From assembly GCF_029309835.1 (NCBI RefSeq), contig NZ_JARJHL010000018.1, forward strand, positions 177,278 to 241,277: a DNA stretch of 64,000 bases, written 5' to 3'. Shown here in pieces: positions 33,503-42,322 of the stretch. A program made the position numbers and the translations under genes. The notes beneath the pieces are model-generated. The model was not told the origin of the DNA and did not search any database. It saw nothing but the letters and a program-made list of their open reading frames with translations. Within the stretch, counting starts at the first letter, position 1. Each line of letters starts with the position of its first letter. The DNA comes from Paracoccus sp. DMF-8. GTDB taxonomy: Bacteria > Pseudomonadota > Alphaproteobacteria > Rhodobacterales > Rhodobacteraceae.

Positions 33503-34213
33503 ATGCGCCCCGGATACGATCAATCCCCCCTCAACCCGGTGCCCGCCGTGGTCTGGATCCTGGCGCTGCCGGTCATCGCCACCGAGGCCGCCTTTGCGCT
33601 GGCGCAGTTCGGTTTTCTGGGCGGCGGGCAGGGCGCGGGGCTGGCCATGCGCATGATCGGGGTCGAACGCACGGCCTTTGTCCCCGAGATGGTGCTGCGG
33701 ATGTGGAACCTGTTCACTTTTGAACCGTCGCAGGCCTATCGCATCCTGACCTATTCCTTTGTCCACCCGTCATTTCTGAACGCGGTCTTTGTCGTGGTCT
33801 TTCTGCTGGCGCTTGGCAATCTGGTCGCCAGCCAGTTCCGGCCCTGGGCGGTGCTGGCGCTGTTTTTCGGATCGGCGATTGGCGGGGCGCTGACCTATAC
33901 GGTGGTGCGCGCGCTGTTTCCGCAATGGCAGTTTCCGCCGCTGATGGGGGGCTATCCGGCGGTTTACGGTTTCGTCGGTGCCTTCACCTTCCTGCTATGG
34001 GTGCGGCTTGGTCAGGAAAACGCCAACCGGATGCGCGCCTTTACCCTGATCGGGATGCTGCTGGCCTTTCAACTGGTCTTTGCCATCCTGTTTCAGGACG
34101 GCCGCCCGGTCTGGATCGCCGAGCTTGCCGGTTTTGCCTGGGGGTTTATCCTGTCCTTCGTCCTGATCCCCGGCGGCTTTGCCCGCGTGCGCAGCCAGTT
34201 GCGGCATCGCTGA
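33503..34213 (+). CDS. rhomboid-fold membrane protein lacking catalytic residues
   Basis: A 236-residue six-helix protein in the rhomboid family: NLFTFEPSQAYRILTYSFVHPSFLNAVFVVVFLLALGNLVASQF is the L1/TM2 region with its characteristic HPSFLN pattern. In active rhomboids, the serine sits in GxSG before a Y/F-G; here that segment is GGYPAVYGFVGA, with tyrosine and proline at those positions. The TM6 histidine (usually AHLGG) is replaced by glutamate in IAELAGFAWG. So the catalytic dyad is absent and the protein is likely a pseudoprotease. The start at ATG 33503 follows AAAGGAAG. It lies between trpS and murJ, a common place in this family of genomes. Confidence 0.8.
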   Translation: MRPGYDQSPLNPVPAVVWILALPVIATEAAFALAQFGFLGGGQGAGLAMRMIGVERTAFVPEMVLRMWNLFTFEPSQAYRILTYSFVHPSFLNAVFVVVFLLALGNLVASQFRPWAVLALFFGSAIGGALTYTVVRALFPQWQFPPLMGGYPAVYGFVGAFTFLLWVRLGQENANRMRAFTLIGMLLAFQLVFAILFQDGRPVWIAELAGFAWGFILSFVLIPGGFARVRSQLRHR

Positions 34214-34216
34214 GGC

Positions 34217-35761
34217 TTAGCGCTGGCGGCGCAGCCCCGATTTCAGATCGCTCAGCCGCACCGCGCCAAGGGCAATCGCCGCGGCCCCATAGGTGGCCAT
34301 GCCGCCCAGAACCAGCCCGGCCAGCGCCAGATAGCGCAGGCCCGGCTGCTGGAACACCGGGTCAAGCACCCGGACCAGCGCAACCAGCGCCACCCCCATC
34401 ACCGCCGATGCCGCGACGATACGGGGCAGGCGGCGGCGCAGCCGGTCGTCGACCTGCGCCGCCTCGCCCATCCGGCGGGTGCCCAGCCACAGTTGCGCGG
34501 CCATGGTCCAGCCCGCGATGGTCGTGCCCCATGCTGCCGCCGAAAAGCCGACAAGCGGCGCCAGACCGACCGCCAGCACGACATTGACGACCATCGACCA
34601 GAGCGCGAAACGGAATGGCGTGCGCGTGTCCTCGCGCGCGAAATACAAGGGTTGCAGGACTTTTTGCAGCACGAAGGCGGGCAGGCCCAGACCATAGATC
34701 GCCAGCGCCAATGCGGTGGGGCCAACGTCGGATGGCGCGAATGCGCCGCGCTGGAACAGCACGGAAATCAGCGGTCCTGCGGCGACGACCAGCGCAACCC
34801 CAGCCGGGATGGTCAGGAACAGCGCGAATTCGGTCGCGCGGTTATAGGCGTTGCGGCCGCCCTGAATATCCTCGGCCTTCAGCCTGCGCGAGATATCGGG
34901 CAGCAACACGATGCCGATGGCGATGCCGACGACGCCAAGCGGCAGTTGATACAGCCGGTCGGCATAGGTCAGCCACGAAATCGCCCCGTCAAAGAACGAT
35001 CCGACCTGACGCCCGACCAGCAGGTTGACCTGCACGACGCCCCCCGCCAGCACGGCGGGGGCGGCGATGGCCAGCAGGTGGCGCATGTCGGGCGACAGGC
35101 GCGGGCGGCGCAGGCGCAGGGCAAAGCCCATGCGTTTCGCCGCGAACCAGACCACGGCAAGCTGCGCGATGCCGGAAACCGGCGTCGACCACGCCATGGT
35201 CAGCCCCATGTCCCAGCCAAGCCGGTCGGCCAGAACCATCGCGGCGATCAGGATCACGTTCATCAGCACCGGCGCCGATGCCGCAGCGACAAACCGACCG
35301 CCCGCATTCAGCAGACCCGACAGCAGCGCGGTCAGCGAAATGAACAGGATATAGGGAAAGCAGATCCGGCCATAGATCACCGCCAGATCGAAGCGTTCAT
35401 CCCCCCGGAAACCCGCCGCCTGCGCATAGACCAGTAGCGGCATGGCGAAGTTCGCGATCAGGCACAGCACGATGACGACCGTGGCAAGCCCCGAAAACGC
35501 CTCTTCGGCAAAGGCACGGGGGTTTTCGCCGCTTTCCAGACGTTTGGAAAACATCGGGACGAATGCGGTGTTGAACGCGCCCTCGGCAAAGAAACGGCGG
35601 AACATATTGGGCAGGGTAAAGGCCACCAGATAGGCCTGCGCCACCGGGCCGGTGCCCAGAAAGGCCGCGATCATCATGTCGCGGACAAAGCCCACGACGC
35701 GGCTGAGCAGCGTCCAGGAACCCACGGACAGAAAGCCCCGGATCAGGCGGATCGGTTGCAT
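34217..35761 (-). CDS. murJ: lipid II flippase MurJ
   Basis: A 514-residue MOP-superfamily membrane protein. It begins MQPIRLIRGFLSVGSWTLLSRVVGFVRDMMIAAFLG, with the conserved arginines, and has LPNMFRRFFAEGAFNTAFVPMFSKRL, the block most typical of MurJ. About fourteen transmembrane helices follow. It flips lipid II across the inner membrane for cell-wall synthesis. It is the third gene after the lipoprotein and glnD on the minus strand, only 13 bases from glnD, and converges with the rhomboid-like gene with three bases between stops. Confidence 0.96.
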   Translation of the reverse strand: MQPIRLIRGFLSVGSWTLLSRVVGFVRDMMIAAFLGTGPVAQAYLVAFTLPNMFRRFFAEGAFNTAFVPMFSKRLESGENPRAFAEEAFSGLATVVIVLCLIANFAMPLLVYAQAAGFRGDERFDLAVIYGRICFPYILFISLTALLSGLLNAGGRFVAAASAPVLMNVILIAAMVLADRLGWDMGLTMAWSTPVSGIAQLAVVWFAAKRMGFALRLRRPRLSPDMRHLLAIAAPAVLAGGVVQVNLLVGRQVGSFFDGAISWLTYADRLYQLPLGVVGIAIGIVLLPDISRRLKAEDIQGGRNAYNRATEFALFLTIPAGVALVVAAGPLISVLFQRGAFAPSDVGPTALALAIYGLGLPAFVLQKVLQPLYFAREDTRTPFRFALWSMVVNVVLAVGLAPLVGFSAAAWGTTIAGWTMAAQLWLGTRRMGEAAQVDDRLRRRLPRIVAASAVMGVALVALVRVLDPVFQQPGLRYLALAGLVLGGMATYGAAAIALGAVRLSDLKSGLRRQR

Positions 35762-35774
35762 GGTGGTCTCCGGT

Positions 35775-38564
35775 CTATTTGCCCGCGCGCTCGGCGCCTT
35801 TCTGGATGGCGTCGCGCAACCGGCGTTCCAGCGCCTCGCGGCGGTGGGCCTGATGCAGTTTCAGCCCGAAGGCGTCCTTGACGTAGAATGTATCGACCAC
35901 CTGCGCGCCAAATGTCGCGATCACCGCGCTGACGATCTGGATGTGGTTTTCCGCCAGCGTCCGCGTCAGGTCATAGAGCAGCCCCGGACGGTCGCGGGTG
36001 TCGACCTCGATCAGCGTATAGATATCGCTGCCTTCGTTGTCGAAGGTGACATGCGTCGGAAAGCGGAATTCGGAATCGCGCTTTTTCACCTTGTCGCGCC
36101 CGGCCAGCGCCTCGCGCGCGACGACCTCGCCCTTGAGCGTGCGTTTGATCATCTGGCGCAGACGGGGCAGACGGTCGGCGTCATAGGGGCGACCTTCGAT
36201 GTCCTGGGTCCAGAACACGGCGGTCGCATAGCCGTCCTTGGTCGTATAGGTGCGGGCATCGACGACATTCGCGCCGACCAGCGCCAGCGCCCCCGCCAGC
36301 CGCGAGAAAATCCCCGGATGGTCGGCCAGAACAAAGGCCGCGCGGGTCGCATCGCGGTCGGTGTCGGGGTGCAGGTCGATGCGGACCTCGTCATCGGCGG
36401 GCGGCTGGCGCAGCATTTCGGCAAAGACCGCCTGCGTATAGGTCGGCAGGCCCGGCCAGTAGCTTTCGTAATGACGGGCCAGTTCGTTTTTCAGCTCGCG
36501 CGGCTCCCAGCCCTTGGCGGTCAGCAGGTGACGCAGGGCGCGTTTGGCTTCGCCGGTGCGCTTGTCGCGGTTCAGCTCCTCCAGCCCGCTTTCCAGCGCG
36601 ATGACGGTTTCCTGATGCAGGCGGCGGATCAGCATCGCTTTCCAGTTGTTCCATGTGCCGGGGCCGACGCCGCGAATGTCGCAGACGGTCAGCACGGTCA
36701 GCAGGTCCAGCCGCTTGCGGGTCTTTACCGCCTTGGCGAAATCGCGCAGCGTGCGCGGGTCGGAAATGTCGCGTTTCTGCGCCACATCCGACATCAGCAG
36801 ATGGTTGCGCACCAGCCATTCGATGGTTTCGACCTCATCGACCGGCAGGCCGAAACGGGTGGCAATCCGGCGCGCGATGCGGGCGCCCAGGATCGAGTGA
36901 TCCTCGGGGCGGCCCTTGCCGATGTCGTGAAACAGCACGGCCAGTGTGATCACACGGCGGTTGACGCCGCTTTTGCGCATGATCTCGGACACCAGCGGCA
37001 GGTCTTCGGACAGCTTGCCGCGTTCGATCGCGGCAAGGGCGGCGACGCATTGGATCAGATGTTCGTCCACCGTGTAATGGTGATAGACGTTGAACTGCAT
37101 CATCGCCACGACCGGCGCGAATTCCGGGATGAAGGCGGCCAGCACGCCCAGTTCGTTCATCCGCCGCAGGCTGCGTTCCGGGTTGCCGTGTTTCAACAGC
37201 AGGTCCAGAAAGATCCGCACCGCCTCGGGGTTGGCGCGCATGTCGTCGTCGATCAGGAACAGATGCGAGGCGACCAGCCGCATCGCCTCGGGGTGGATGA
37301 GGATGCCGGTGCGCAGGGCCTCCTCGAACAGGCGCAGGATGTTCAGGGGATCGCTGAGAAATTCGGTTTCATCCGCGATGTTCAGCCGCCCGCGATCCTC
37401 GCGGAAACCGGCGCGGATGCGGCGGCGCTTGCGGAACAGGACATTCAGGATCGGCGCCTTGTAAAGATGGCGGTTTTCCAGCGCGACCAGAAAGACGCGG
37501 GTCAGTTCGCCGACGCGGGTGGCGTGCAGGAAATAATCCTGCATGAAGATTTCCACCGCGCGGCGCCCGCCCTGATCGCGATAGCCCATGCGGCGCGCAA
37601 CCTCGACCTGCATGTCGAAGGTCAGCTGATCCATCGGACGCCCCGCGATCAGATGCAGGTGGCAGCGCACGGCCCACAGGAAATCCTCGGCCTGCCAGAA
37701 GGTCAGATGTTCTTCGCGCGTGAAGAAACCCAGATCGACCAGTTCGGCGGCGCGGTTGACGCGGTGGATGTATTTGGCGATCCAATACAGCGTCTGCAGA
37801 TCGCGCAGGCCCCCCTTGCCCTCTTTGACGTTGGGTTCAAGGACATAGCGCTGGCCACCCTGACGGCGGTGGCGGCCGGAGCGTTCGGCCAGCTTGGCCT
37901 CGATGAATTCGGGGACGGTGCGGTCGAACAGATCGGTCCACAGACGTTCGCGCAACTGTTCGCCGGTCTGGGCATCGCCGCAGATCAGCCGGTGTTCCAG
38001 CAGGCTGGTGCGGATCGTCATGTCCTCGGCCGCAAGGCGCAGGCAGTCGTCGATGGAACGGGTCGATTGCCCGACCTTCAGTTTGAGGTCCCACAGCATG
38101 TAAAGCATCGATTCAACGACGCTTTCGACCCAGCCCCCGACCTTCCACGGGGTCAGGAACATCAGGTCCACATCGGATCTGAAGGCCATTTCCGCGCGTC
38201 CGTAACCGCCGATGGCCAGCACCGCCAGCCGTTCGGCATCGGTGGGATTGGTCTGGCGGTGCAGGATCGTGGTTGCGACATGATGGACCGCGATCACGGT
38301 CGCATCGGTCAGCGCGGCCATCGCGCGCACGGTTTCGCGGGCGGCGCGGGGATGGGTGTTGAAACCCGTCTCGATCCGGGCCATGGCCTCGTCGCGGGCC
38401 TCGGCCAGCAGCGATACCGTGGCGGCGCGGATCACGCGCGGATCGGCCAGCCCCTGTAGGACGCCCTCCAGACGCGGCAGAAAGATTTCGGGATCGAACA
38501 ACGCATGCGCCCCGGGCAATGCCGGGGCGCTTTGCAGCGGGGTGTCGATGGGTGGGTTGGTCAA
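35775..38564 (-). CDS. glnD: [protein-PII] uridylyltransferase / uridylyl-removing enzyme
   Basis: A 929-residue bifunctional nitrogen sensor that uridylylates PII at low glutamine and de-uridylylates it at high glutamine. It has the nucleotidyltransferase motif LAIGGYGRAEMAFRSDVDLMFL near residue 115-135, the HD hydrolase domain with HDIGKGRPEDHS in the middle, and two ACT domains at the C-terminus (FVLADHPGIFSRLAGALALVGANVV and IEVDTRDRPGLLYDLTRTLAENHI). All functional motifs are present. It lies between the LpoA-like lipoprotein gene (two bases) and murJ (13 bases), so the three form a unit. gdhA, one of its targets' pathway partners, is also in this window. Confidence 0.97.
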   Translation of the reverse strand: MTNPPIDTPLQSAPALPGAHALFDPEIFLPRLEGVLQGLADPRVIRAATVSLLAEARDEAMARIETGFNTHPRAARETVRAMAALTDATVIAVHHVATTILHRQTNPTDAERLAVLAIGGYGRAEMAFRSDVDLMFLTPWKVGGWVESVVESMLYMLWDLKLKVGQSTRSIDDCLRLAAEDMTIRTSLLEHRLICGDAQTGEQLRERLWTDLFDRTVPEFIEAKLAERSGRHRRQGGQRYVLEPNVKEGKGGLRDLQTLYWIAKYIHRVNRAAELVDLGFFTREEHLTFWQAEDFLWAVRCHLHLIAGRPMDQLTFDMQVEVARRMGYRDQGGRRAVEIFMQDYFLHATRVGELTRVFLVALENRHLYKAPILNVLFRKRRRIRAGFREDRGRLNIADETEFLSDPLNILRLFEEALRTGILIHPEAMRLVASHLFLIDDDMRANPEAVRIFLDLLLKHGNPERSLRRMNELGVLAAFIPEFAPVVAMMQFNVYHHYTVDEHLIQCVAALAAIERGKLSEDLPLVSEIMRKSGVNRRVITLAVLFHDIGKGRPEDHSILGARIARRIATRFGLPVDEVETIEWLVRNHLLMSDVAQKRDISDPRTLRDFAKAVKTRKRLDLLTVLTVCDIRGVGPGTWNNWKAMLIRRLHQETVIALESGLEELNRDKRTGEAKRALRHLLTAKGWEPRELKNELARHYESYWPGLPTYTQAVFAEMLRQPPADDEVRIDLHPDTDRDATRAAFVLADHPGIFSRLAGALALVGANVVDARTYTTKDGYATAVFWTQDIEGRPYDADRLPRLRQMIKRTLKGEVVAREALAGRDKVKKRDSEFRFPTHVTFDNEGSDIYTLIEVDTRDRPGLLYDLTRTLAENHIQIVSAVIATFGAQVVDTFYVKDAFGLKLHQAHRREALERRLRDAIQKGAERAGK

Positions 38565-38566
38565 GA

Positions 38567-39769
38567 TCAGAACCCGAAGCCACCAAAGCTTTGCGGCGCG
38601 GGGTCAAGAATGACCAACTGGCCGTTGCGCACCGTCGCAACCGACAGGGCGCGTTCATTGGTGCCGTCACGCTTCAGCCGGAAGGTGCCGTTGATGCCCT
38701 TGAAGCCCGAGCTTTGCGTCAGCCCCGAGGTGGTCAGCGCATTGCGGTTGCCCGCCCGCACCAGCGCCGAGATCGCGGCAACGCCGTCATAGGCCAGCGA
38801 ACCCAGCTCATGCGGGGCCTCGCCATAGGCGGAACGGTAACGCTGGTCGAATTGCGCCTTCATCCGGGTGTCGGGCACGGCGAACCAGCCGCCCTGAACC
38901 CCCGGCAGTTGCAGCCGCGCGGCGGGCTGGTCCCAACGGGTCAGACCGACCATCTGGGTGCTGGCCGCGTTGACGCCCGCGCCGTTCAGCTTGTCCAGCA
39001 GATAGGGCAGGACCGCGCCCTGATTGGCCGTCACGAAAACAGCATCGACATTGCCCGACCCCACGGCCGAGGCGACATTCGGCACGATCCCGTCGATCCC
39101 CGAGGTCGACACCGGATGAACCGCCTTGCCCGCCAGCACCGCGCCATTGGCGCTGATGGCGCCCTCGATCGCGCGTGAGGCGACCTGACCCGCCGTGTCA
39201 TCTTCGGCGACCAGCAGGATCCGGCGCTTGCCGTTCCGGACGCCGTAGCGGATCAGCCGGTTCGCGACGTTGTCAAAGGTATTGCCCAGCACAAAGACGT
39301 TGCCACCCGCGATATCGGCATTGTTGGAAAAGGACAGCACGTTCACGCCACGCGGCGCGACGGTATTGCCGACGGCATTGGCGCTGTCGGCGAACAGCGG
39401 GCCAAGGATGATCTTGGCGCCTTCATCGACGGCACGGTTGGCGCTGGCGACGGCCTGCCCGGGTTCGGAACCGGCCTCGTAGATACGCAGGTCGATGGTC
39501 GCGCCCTGCGCGTCCGCCGCCGCCATGCGCGCCGAATTGGTCAGCGACCGCGCCAGCCAGTCCAGATCGGCGCTGCCGGTTCCGGCGGGCACCAGAAGCG
39601 CCACGGGCACGGGCTGACGCGGGTCGATCTGCTGCCCGGTCTGCGTCCCGCTGCTGCCCATCGGGCCAGCCTGGCAACCCGCCAGGAACAGCGCCGTTGC
39701 AACCGCACCCAACCGGGCCAGAGGACGGCGCATCAGGGTCGCGCCACGCATCGTTTCGATGAAAGACAT
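38567..39769 (-). CDS. LpoA-like lipoprotein (penicillin-binding protein activator / branched-chain amino acid binding fold)
   Basis: About 400 residues. A lipoprotein signal ends in TALFLAGCQAGP with cysteine for lipidation. The body is a periplasmic type 1 ligand-binding fold: PVPVALLVPAGTGSADLDWLARSLTNSARMAAAD, IILGPLFADSANAVG, VLSFSNNADIAGGNVFVLGN, and VDAVFVTANQGAVLPYLLDKL. In Rhodobacteraceae it is annotated as a penicillin-binding protein activator (LpoA-like). The position is telling: rsmI is divergent from it and yraN lies beyond, as in E. coli lpoA. The start is ATG 39769, with an in-frame ATG at 39733 also possible. It shares its unit with glnD and murJ. Confidence 0.82.
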   Translation of the reverse strand: MSFIETMRGATLMRRPLARLGAVATALFLAGCQAGPMGSSGTQTGQQIDPRQPVPVALLVPAGTGSADLDWLARSLTNSARMAAADAQGATIDLRIYEAGSEPGQAVASANRAVDEGAKIILGPLFADSANAVGNTVAPRGVNVLSFSNNADIAGGNVFVLGNTFDNVANRLIRYGVRNGKRRILLVAEDDTAGQVASRAIEGAISANGAVLAGKAVHPVSTSGIDGIVPNVASAVGSGNVDAVFVTANQGAVLPYLLDKLNGAGVNAASTQMVGLTRWDQPAARLQLPGVQGGWFAVPDTRMKAQFDQRYRSAYGEAPHELGSLAYDGVAAISALVRAGNRNALTTSGLTQSSGFKGINGTFRLKRDGTNERALSVATVRNGQLVILDPAPQSFGGFGF

Positions 39770-39870
39770 TCTGTGATTCCCCGCGACATTCTGATCAAGA
39801 CTTAACGCGGGAACAGTATTGGCATAAACCCGGCAAGGCAACTTTGCGGATCATGCGAAAAGGACATCCC

Positions 39871-40845
39871 ATGCGAGAACCGGCAGAAACGGGACGTCAC
39901 CGGGGCAGGGCCGCAACCGCATCCGCCGGGGCAGAGCAGCCGGACCCGACCCCCGCCCGGCCGACCCCCGCCCGGCCCGTCGCCGCCAGCATTCAGGCGC
40001 AGCGGCTGGACCCCGGCCTGCATCTGGTCGCCACCCCCATCGGCACGGCCCGCGACATCACGCTGCGCGCGCTGGATGTGCTGAACAATGCCGACGTGCT
40101 GGCGGCCGAAGATACCCGCGTGCTGCGTCACCTGATGGAAATCCACGGCATCGCGCTGCGCGGGCGCCGCCTGATCGCCTATCACGACCATAACGGCGAC
40201 CGCGCCCGCCCGGCGATCATGCGCGCGCTGGCTGATGGCTTCAGCGTCGCCTATGCCTCGGATGCGGGAACGCCGCTGGTCGCGGATCCGGGCTATCGGC
40301 TGGCGCGGGATGCGGCAGAGGCCGGCGCGCGCGTCCATGCCGTGCCCGGGCCTTCGGCGATGCTGGCCGCGCTCAGCGTCGCGGGGCTGCCAAGCGACCG
40401 GTTCATCTTTGTCGGGTTTTCGCCGTCCGCGCGGGGGGCGCGCAAACGCTGGATCGCGGAATGGGCGGGGATCGACGCCACCGTGATCCTGTTCGAAAGC
40501 CCAAGGCGTGTTAGGGGTTTCTTAGAGGATCTGGGCGAAACTGAACCAGATCGGGAAATCGTCATCTGCAGGGAGCTGACCAAGAAATTCGAGGAAATCA
40601 TCCGGGGCACGCCGCTGACCCTGCTGGAAACCCTGCCCGACGAAGGTTTGCGGGGCGAGGTGGTGATCCTGTGCGACCGGCCCGTCCGGTCGGCGCCGGA
40701 TCAGGGCGATGTGACAGACGCGCTGCGCGCTGCGCTGGAACGCGGCAGCGTCAAGGATGCGGCAACCGAAATCGCGGCGCGCTTTGGCCTGCCGCGCAAG
40801 GAAATCTATGCCCAGGCCATCGCATTGGCAAAGGAACGGGAATGA
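39871..40845 (+). CDS. rsmI: 16S rRNA (cytidine(1402)-2'-O)-methyltransferase
   Basis: About 324 residues. After a low-complexity N-terminus of about 40 residues, the tetrapyrrole-methylase fold starts: PGLHLVATPIGTARDITLRALDVLNNADVLAAEDTR, YHDHN, ALADGFSVAYASDAGTPLVADPGYRL, AVPGPSAMLAAL and the SAM-site FESPRRV. It methylates C1402 in the ribosomal P site region. AAAGGA precedes the ATG at 39871. The N-terminus contains a perfect 15-base tandem repeat (PTPAR twice). The stop overlaps yraN as ATGA. Confidence 0.95.
   Translation: MREPAETGRHRGRAATASAGAEQPDPTPARPTPARPVAASIQAQRLDPGLHLVATPIGTARDITLRALDVLNNADVLAAEDTRVLRHLMEIHGIALRGRRLIAYHDHNGDRARPAIMRALADGFSVAYASDAGTPLVADPGYRLARDAAEAGARVHAVPGPSAMLAALSVAGLPSDRFIFVGFSPSARGARKRWIAEWAGIDATVILFESPRRVRGFLEDLGETEPDREIVICRELTKKFEEIIRGTPLTLLETLPDEGLRGEVVILCDRPVRSAPDQGDVTDALRAALERGSVKDAATEIAARFGLPRKEIYAQAIALAKERE
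39946..39975. repeat. 15-bp perfect tandem duplication in rsmI
   Basis: Two identical adjacent units of ccgacccccgcccgg, encoding PTPAR twice in the poorly conserved N-terminus. Probably replication slippage without functional cost. Confidence 0.75.
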
Positions 40846-41258
40846 TCAATCAGGGTCCGGCACAGAATCCAGCCCAGAATCCGGCACAGACGCAGCGTCG
40901 CTGGAACGGTGCCTTGGGGCACGCTGCGGGCAAGCTGGCCGAAGAGGCGGTCGTGCGCCATTACCGCGATATGGGGCTGGTCCTGCTGGCCACGCGCTGG
41001 TGCGGGGCCTGGGGCGAAATCGACCTGATTTTCCGCGACGGCCACATGATTGTCTTTGTCGAGGTGAAAAAGGCCCGCGACCATGACGCTGCTGCGGCGC
41101 GGCTGTCGCGCCGCCAGATGGAGCGGATCTGCATCACCGCACAGGACTTCATGGCCGGGATGCCGGACGGCAACGACACGCCGATGCGCTTTGATGCCGC
41201 GCTGGTCGATCGCGACGGCAATATCCGCATCATCAGGGGCGCCTTTGGTCAGGGCTGA
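40842..41258 (+). CDS. YraN family (UPF0102) putative endonuclease-fold protein
   Basis: About 138 residues of the UPF0102 family. The nuclease-like core carries GKLAEEAVVRHYRDMGLVLLATRWCGAWGEIDLIFRDGHMIVFVEVKKARDHDAA, where E, D and EVK are the PD-(D/E)XK-type residues. Catalytic function has not been shown for the family. A short repeat (PAQNPAQNPAQ) is present near the start. Translation is coupled to rsmI through ATGA, and this rsmI-yraN neighbourhood matches that in other proteobacteria. Confidence 0.9.
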   Translation: MINQGPAQNPAQNPAQTQRRWNGALGHAAGKLAEEAVVRHYRDMGLVLLATRWCGAWGEIDLIFRDGHMIVFVEVKKARDHDAAAARLSRRQMERICITAQDFMAGMPDGNDTPMRFDAALVDRDGNIRIIRGAFGQG

Positions 41259-41336
41259 CGGGTTTGCCAGCCTGTCGTGGCTTGCATCCCCCGCCCCCAG
41301 GGTTCAGAAATGCCGCGAAAAGCGGTGGAGAACCTG

Positions 41337-42305
41337 ATGAGCCTGTATGTCGCCCTGCAGATGGACCCGGTCGAGGATGTCTCGATCAACGCCGACAGCA
41401 CCTTTCGCCTTGGCATCGAGGCGCAGGAACGCGGGCACCGGCTGTTCCAATACACCGCCGACCGCCTGATCTATTCCGAGGGCCGCGTGCTGGCACATGG
41501 CCGCCCGATCACCCTGCGCCGCGAACAGGGCGATCATGTCACGTTCGGCGAATGGCAGGCGGTCGATCTGCGCGATTTCGACGTGGTCTGGCTGCGGCAG
41601 GACCCGCCCTTCAACATGTCCTATATCACCTCGACCCATCTGCTGGACCGGGTGCGCGATGAAACGCTGGTCGTCAATGACCCGTTCTGGGTGCGGAACT
41701 CGCCGGAAAAGCTGCTGGTGCTGGACTTTCCCGACCTGACGCCGCCGACGCTGATCACCCGCGATGTCAATGACCTGCGCGATTTCCGTGCCCGTCATGG
41801 CGATATCATCGTCAAGCCGCTTTATGGCAATGGCGGGGCGGGGGTGTTCCATCTGCGTCCCGACGATCCGAACCTGTCCTCGCTGCTGGAAACCTTCACC
41901 GCGATCAACCGCGAGCCGGTGATCGCGCAGAAGTATCTGGCTGCGGTCACGCAGGGCGACAAGCGCGTCATTCTGGTCGATGGCGAACCCGTCGGCGCGA
42001 TCAACCGCGTCCCCGCCAAGGGCGAGGCGCGGTCGAACATGCATGTCGGCGGCCGCCCCGAACAGATCGGGCTGAGCGACAAGGATCTGGAAATCTGCCG
42101 CCGTATCGGCCCGGTCCTGCGTGAAAAGGGGTTGCTGTTCACCGGCATCGACGTGATCGACGGCTGGCTGACCGAAATCAACGTGACCTCGCCCACCGGC
42201 ATTCAGGAGTTGGAGCGTTTCGACGGTATCAACGCCGCCGCGCTGATCTGGGATGCGATCGACAGGCGGTTGGCCGAACGGGGGCGGCTGGCGAAACGGG
42301 GCTGA
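41337..42305 (+). CDS. gshB: glutathione synthetase
   Basis: A 322-residue ATP-grasp enzyme that adds glycine to gamma-glutamylcysteine. Motifs include the N-terminal VALQMDPVEDVSINADSTFRLGIEAQERGH, IVKPLYGNGGAGVFHL (the ATP-grasp glycine-rich loop), and the metal site LTEINVTSPTGIQELE near the C-terminus. Length is normal. The ATG at 41337 has GGTGGAG eight bases before it. The glutathione supports the GST and monothiol glutaredoxin genes seen elsewhere. Convergent with comM. Confidence 0.97.
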   Translation: MSLYVALQMDPVEDVSINADSTFRLGIEAQERGHRLFQYTADRLIYSEGRVLAHGRPITLRREQGDHVTFGEWQAVDLRDFDVVWLRQDPPFNMSYITSTHLLDRVRDETLVVNDPFWVRNSPEKLLVLDFPDLTPPTLITRDVNDLRDFRARHGDIIVKPLYGNGGAGVFHLRPDDPNLSSLLETFTAINREPVIAQKYLAAVTQGDKRVILVDGEPVGAINRVPAKGEARSNMHVGGRPEQIGLSDKDLEICRRIGPVLREKGLLFTGIDVIDGWLTEINVTSPTGIQELERFDGINAAALIWDAIDRRLAERGRLAKRG

Positions 42306-42322
42306 ACCGGGGCGCGCCGGCC

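Noticed and set aside
35652..38459. A plus-strand frame of over 900 codons opposite glnD and the murJ start
   Set aside because: It is the mirror of glnD, with compositional bias but no family motif.
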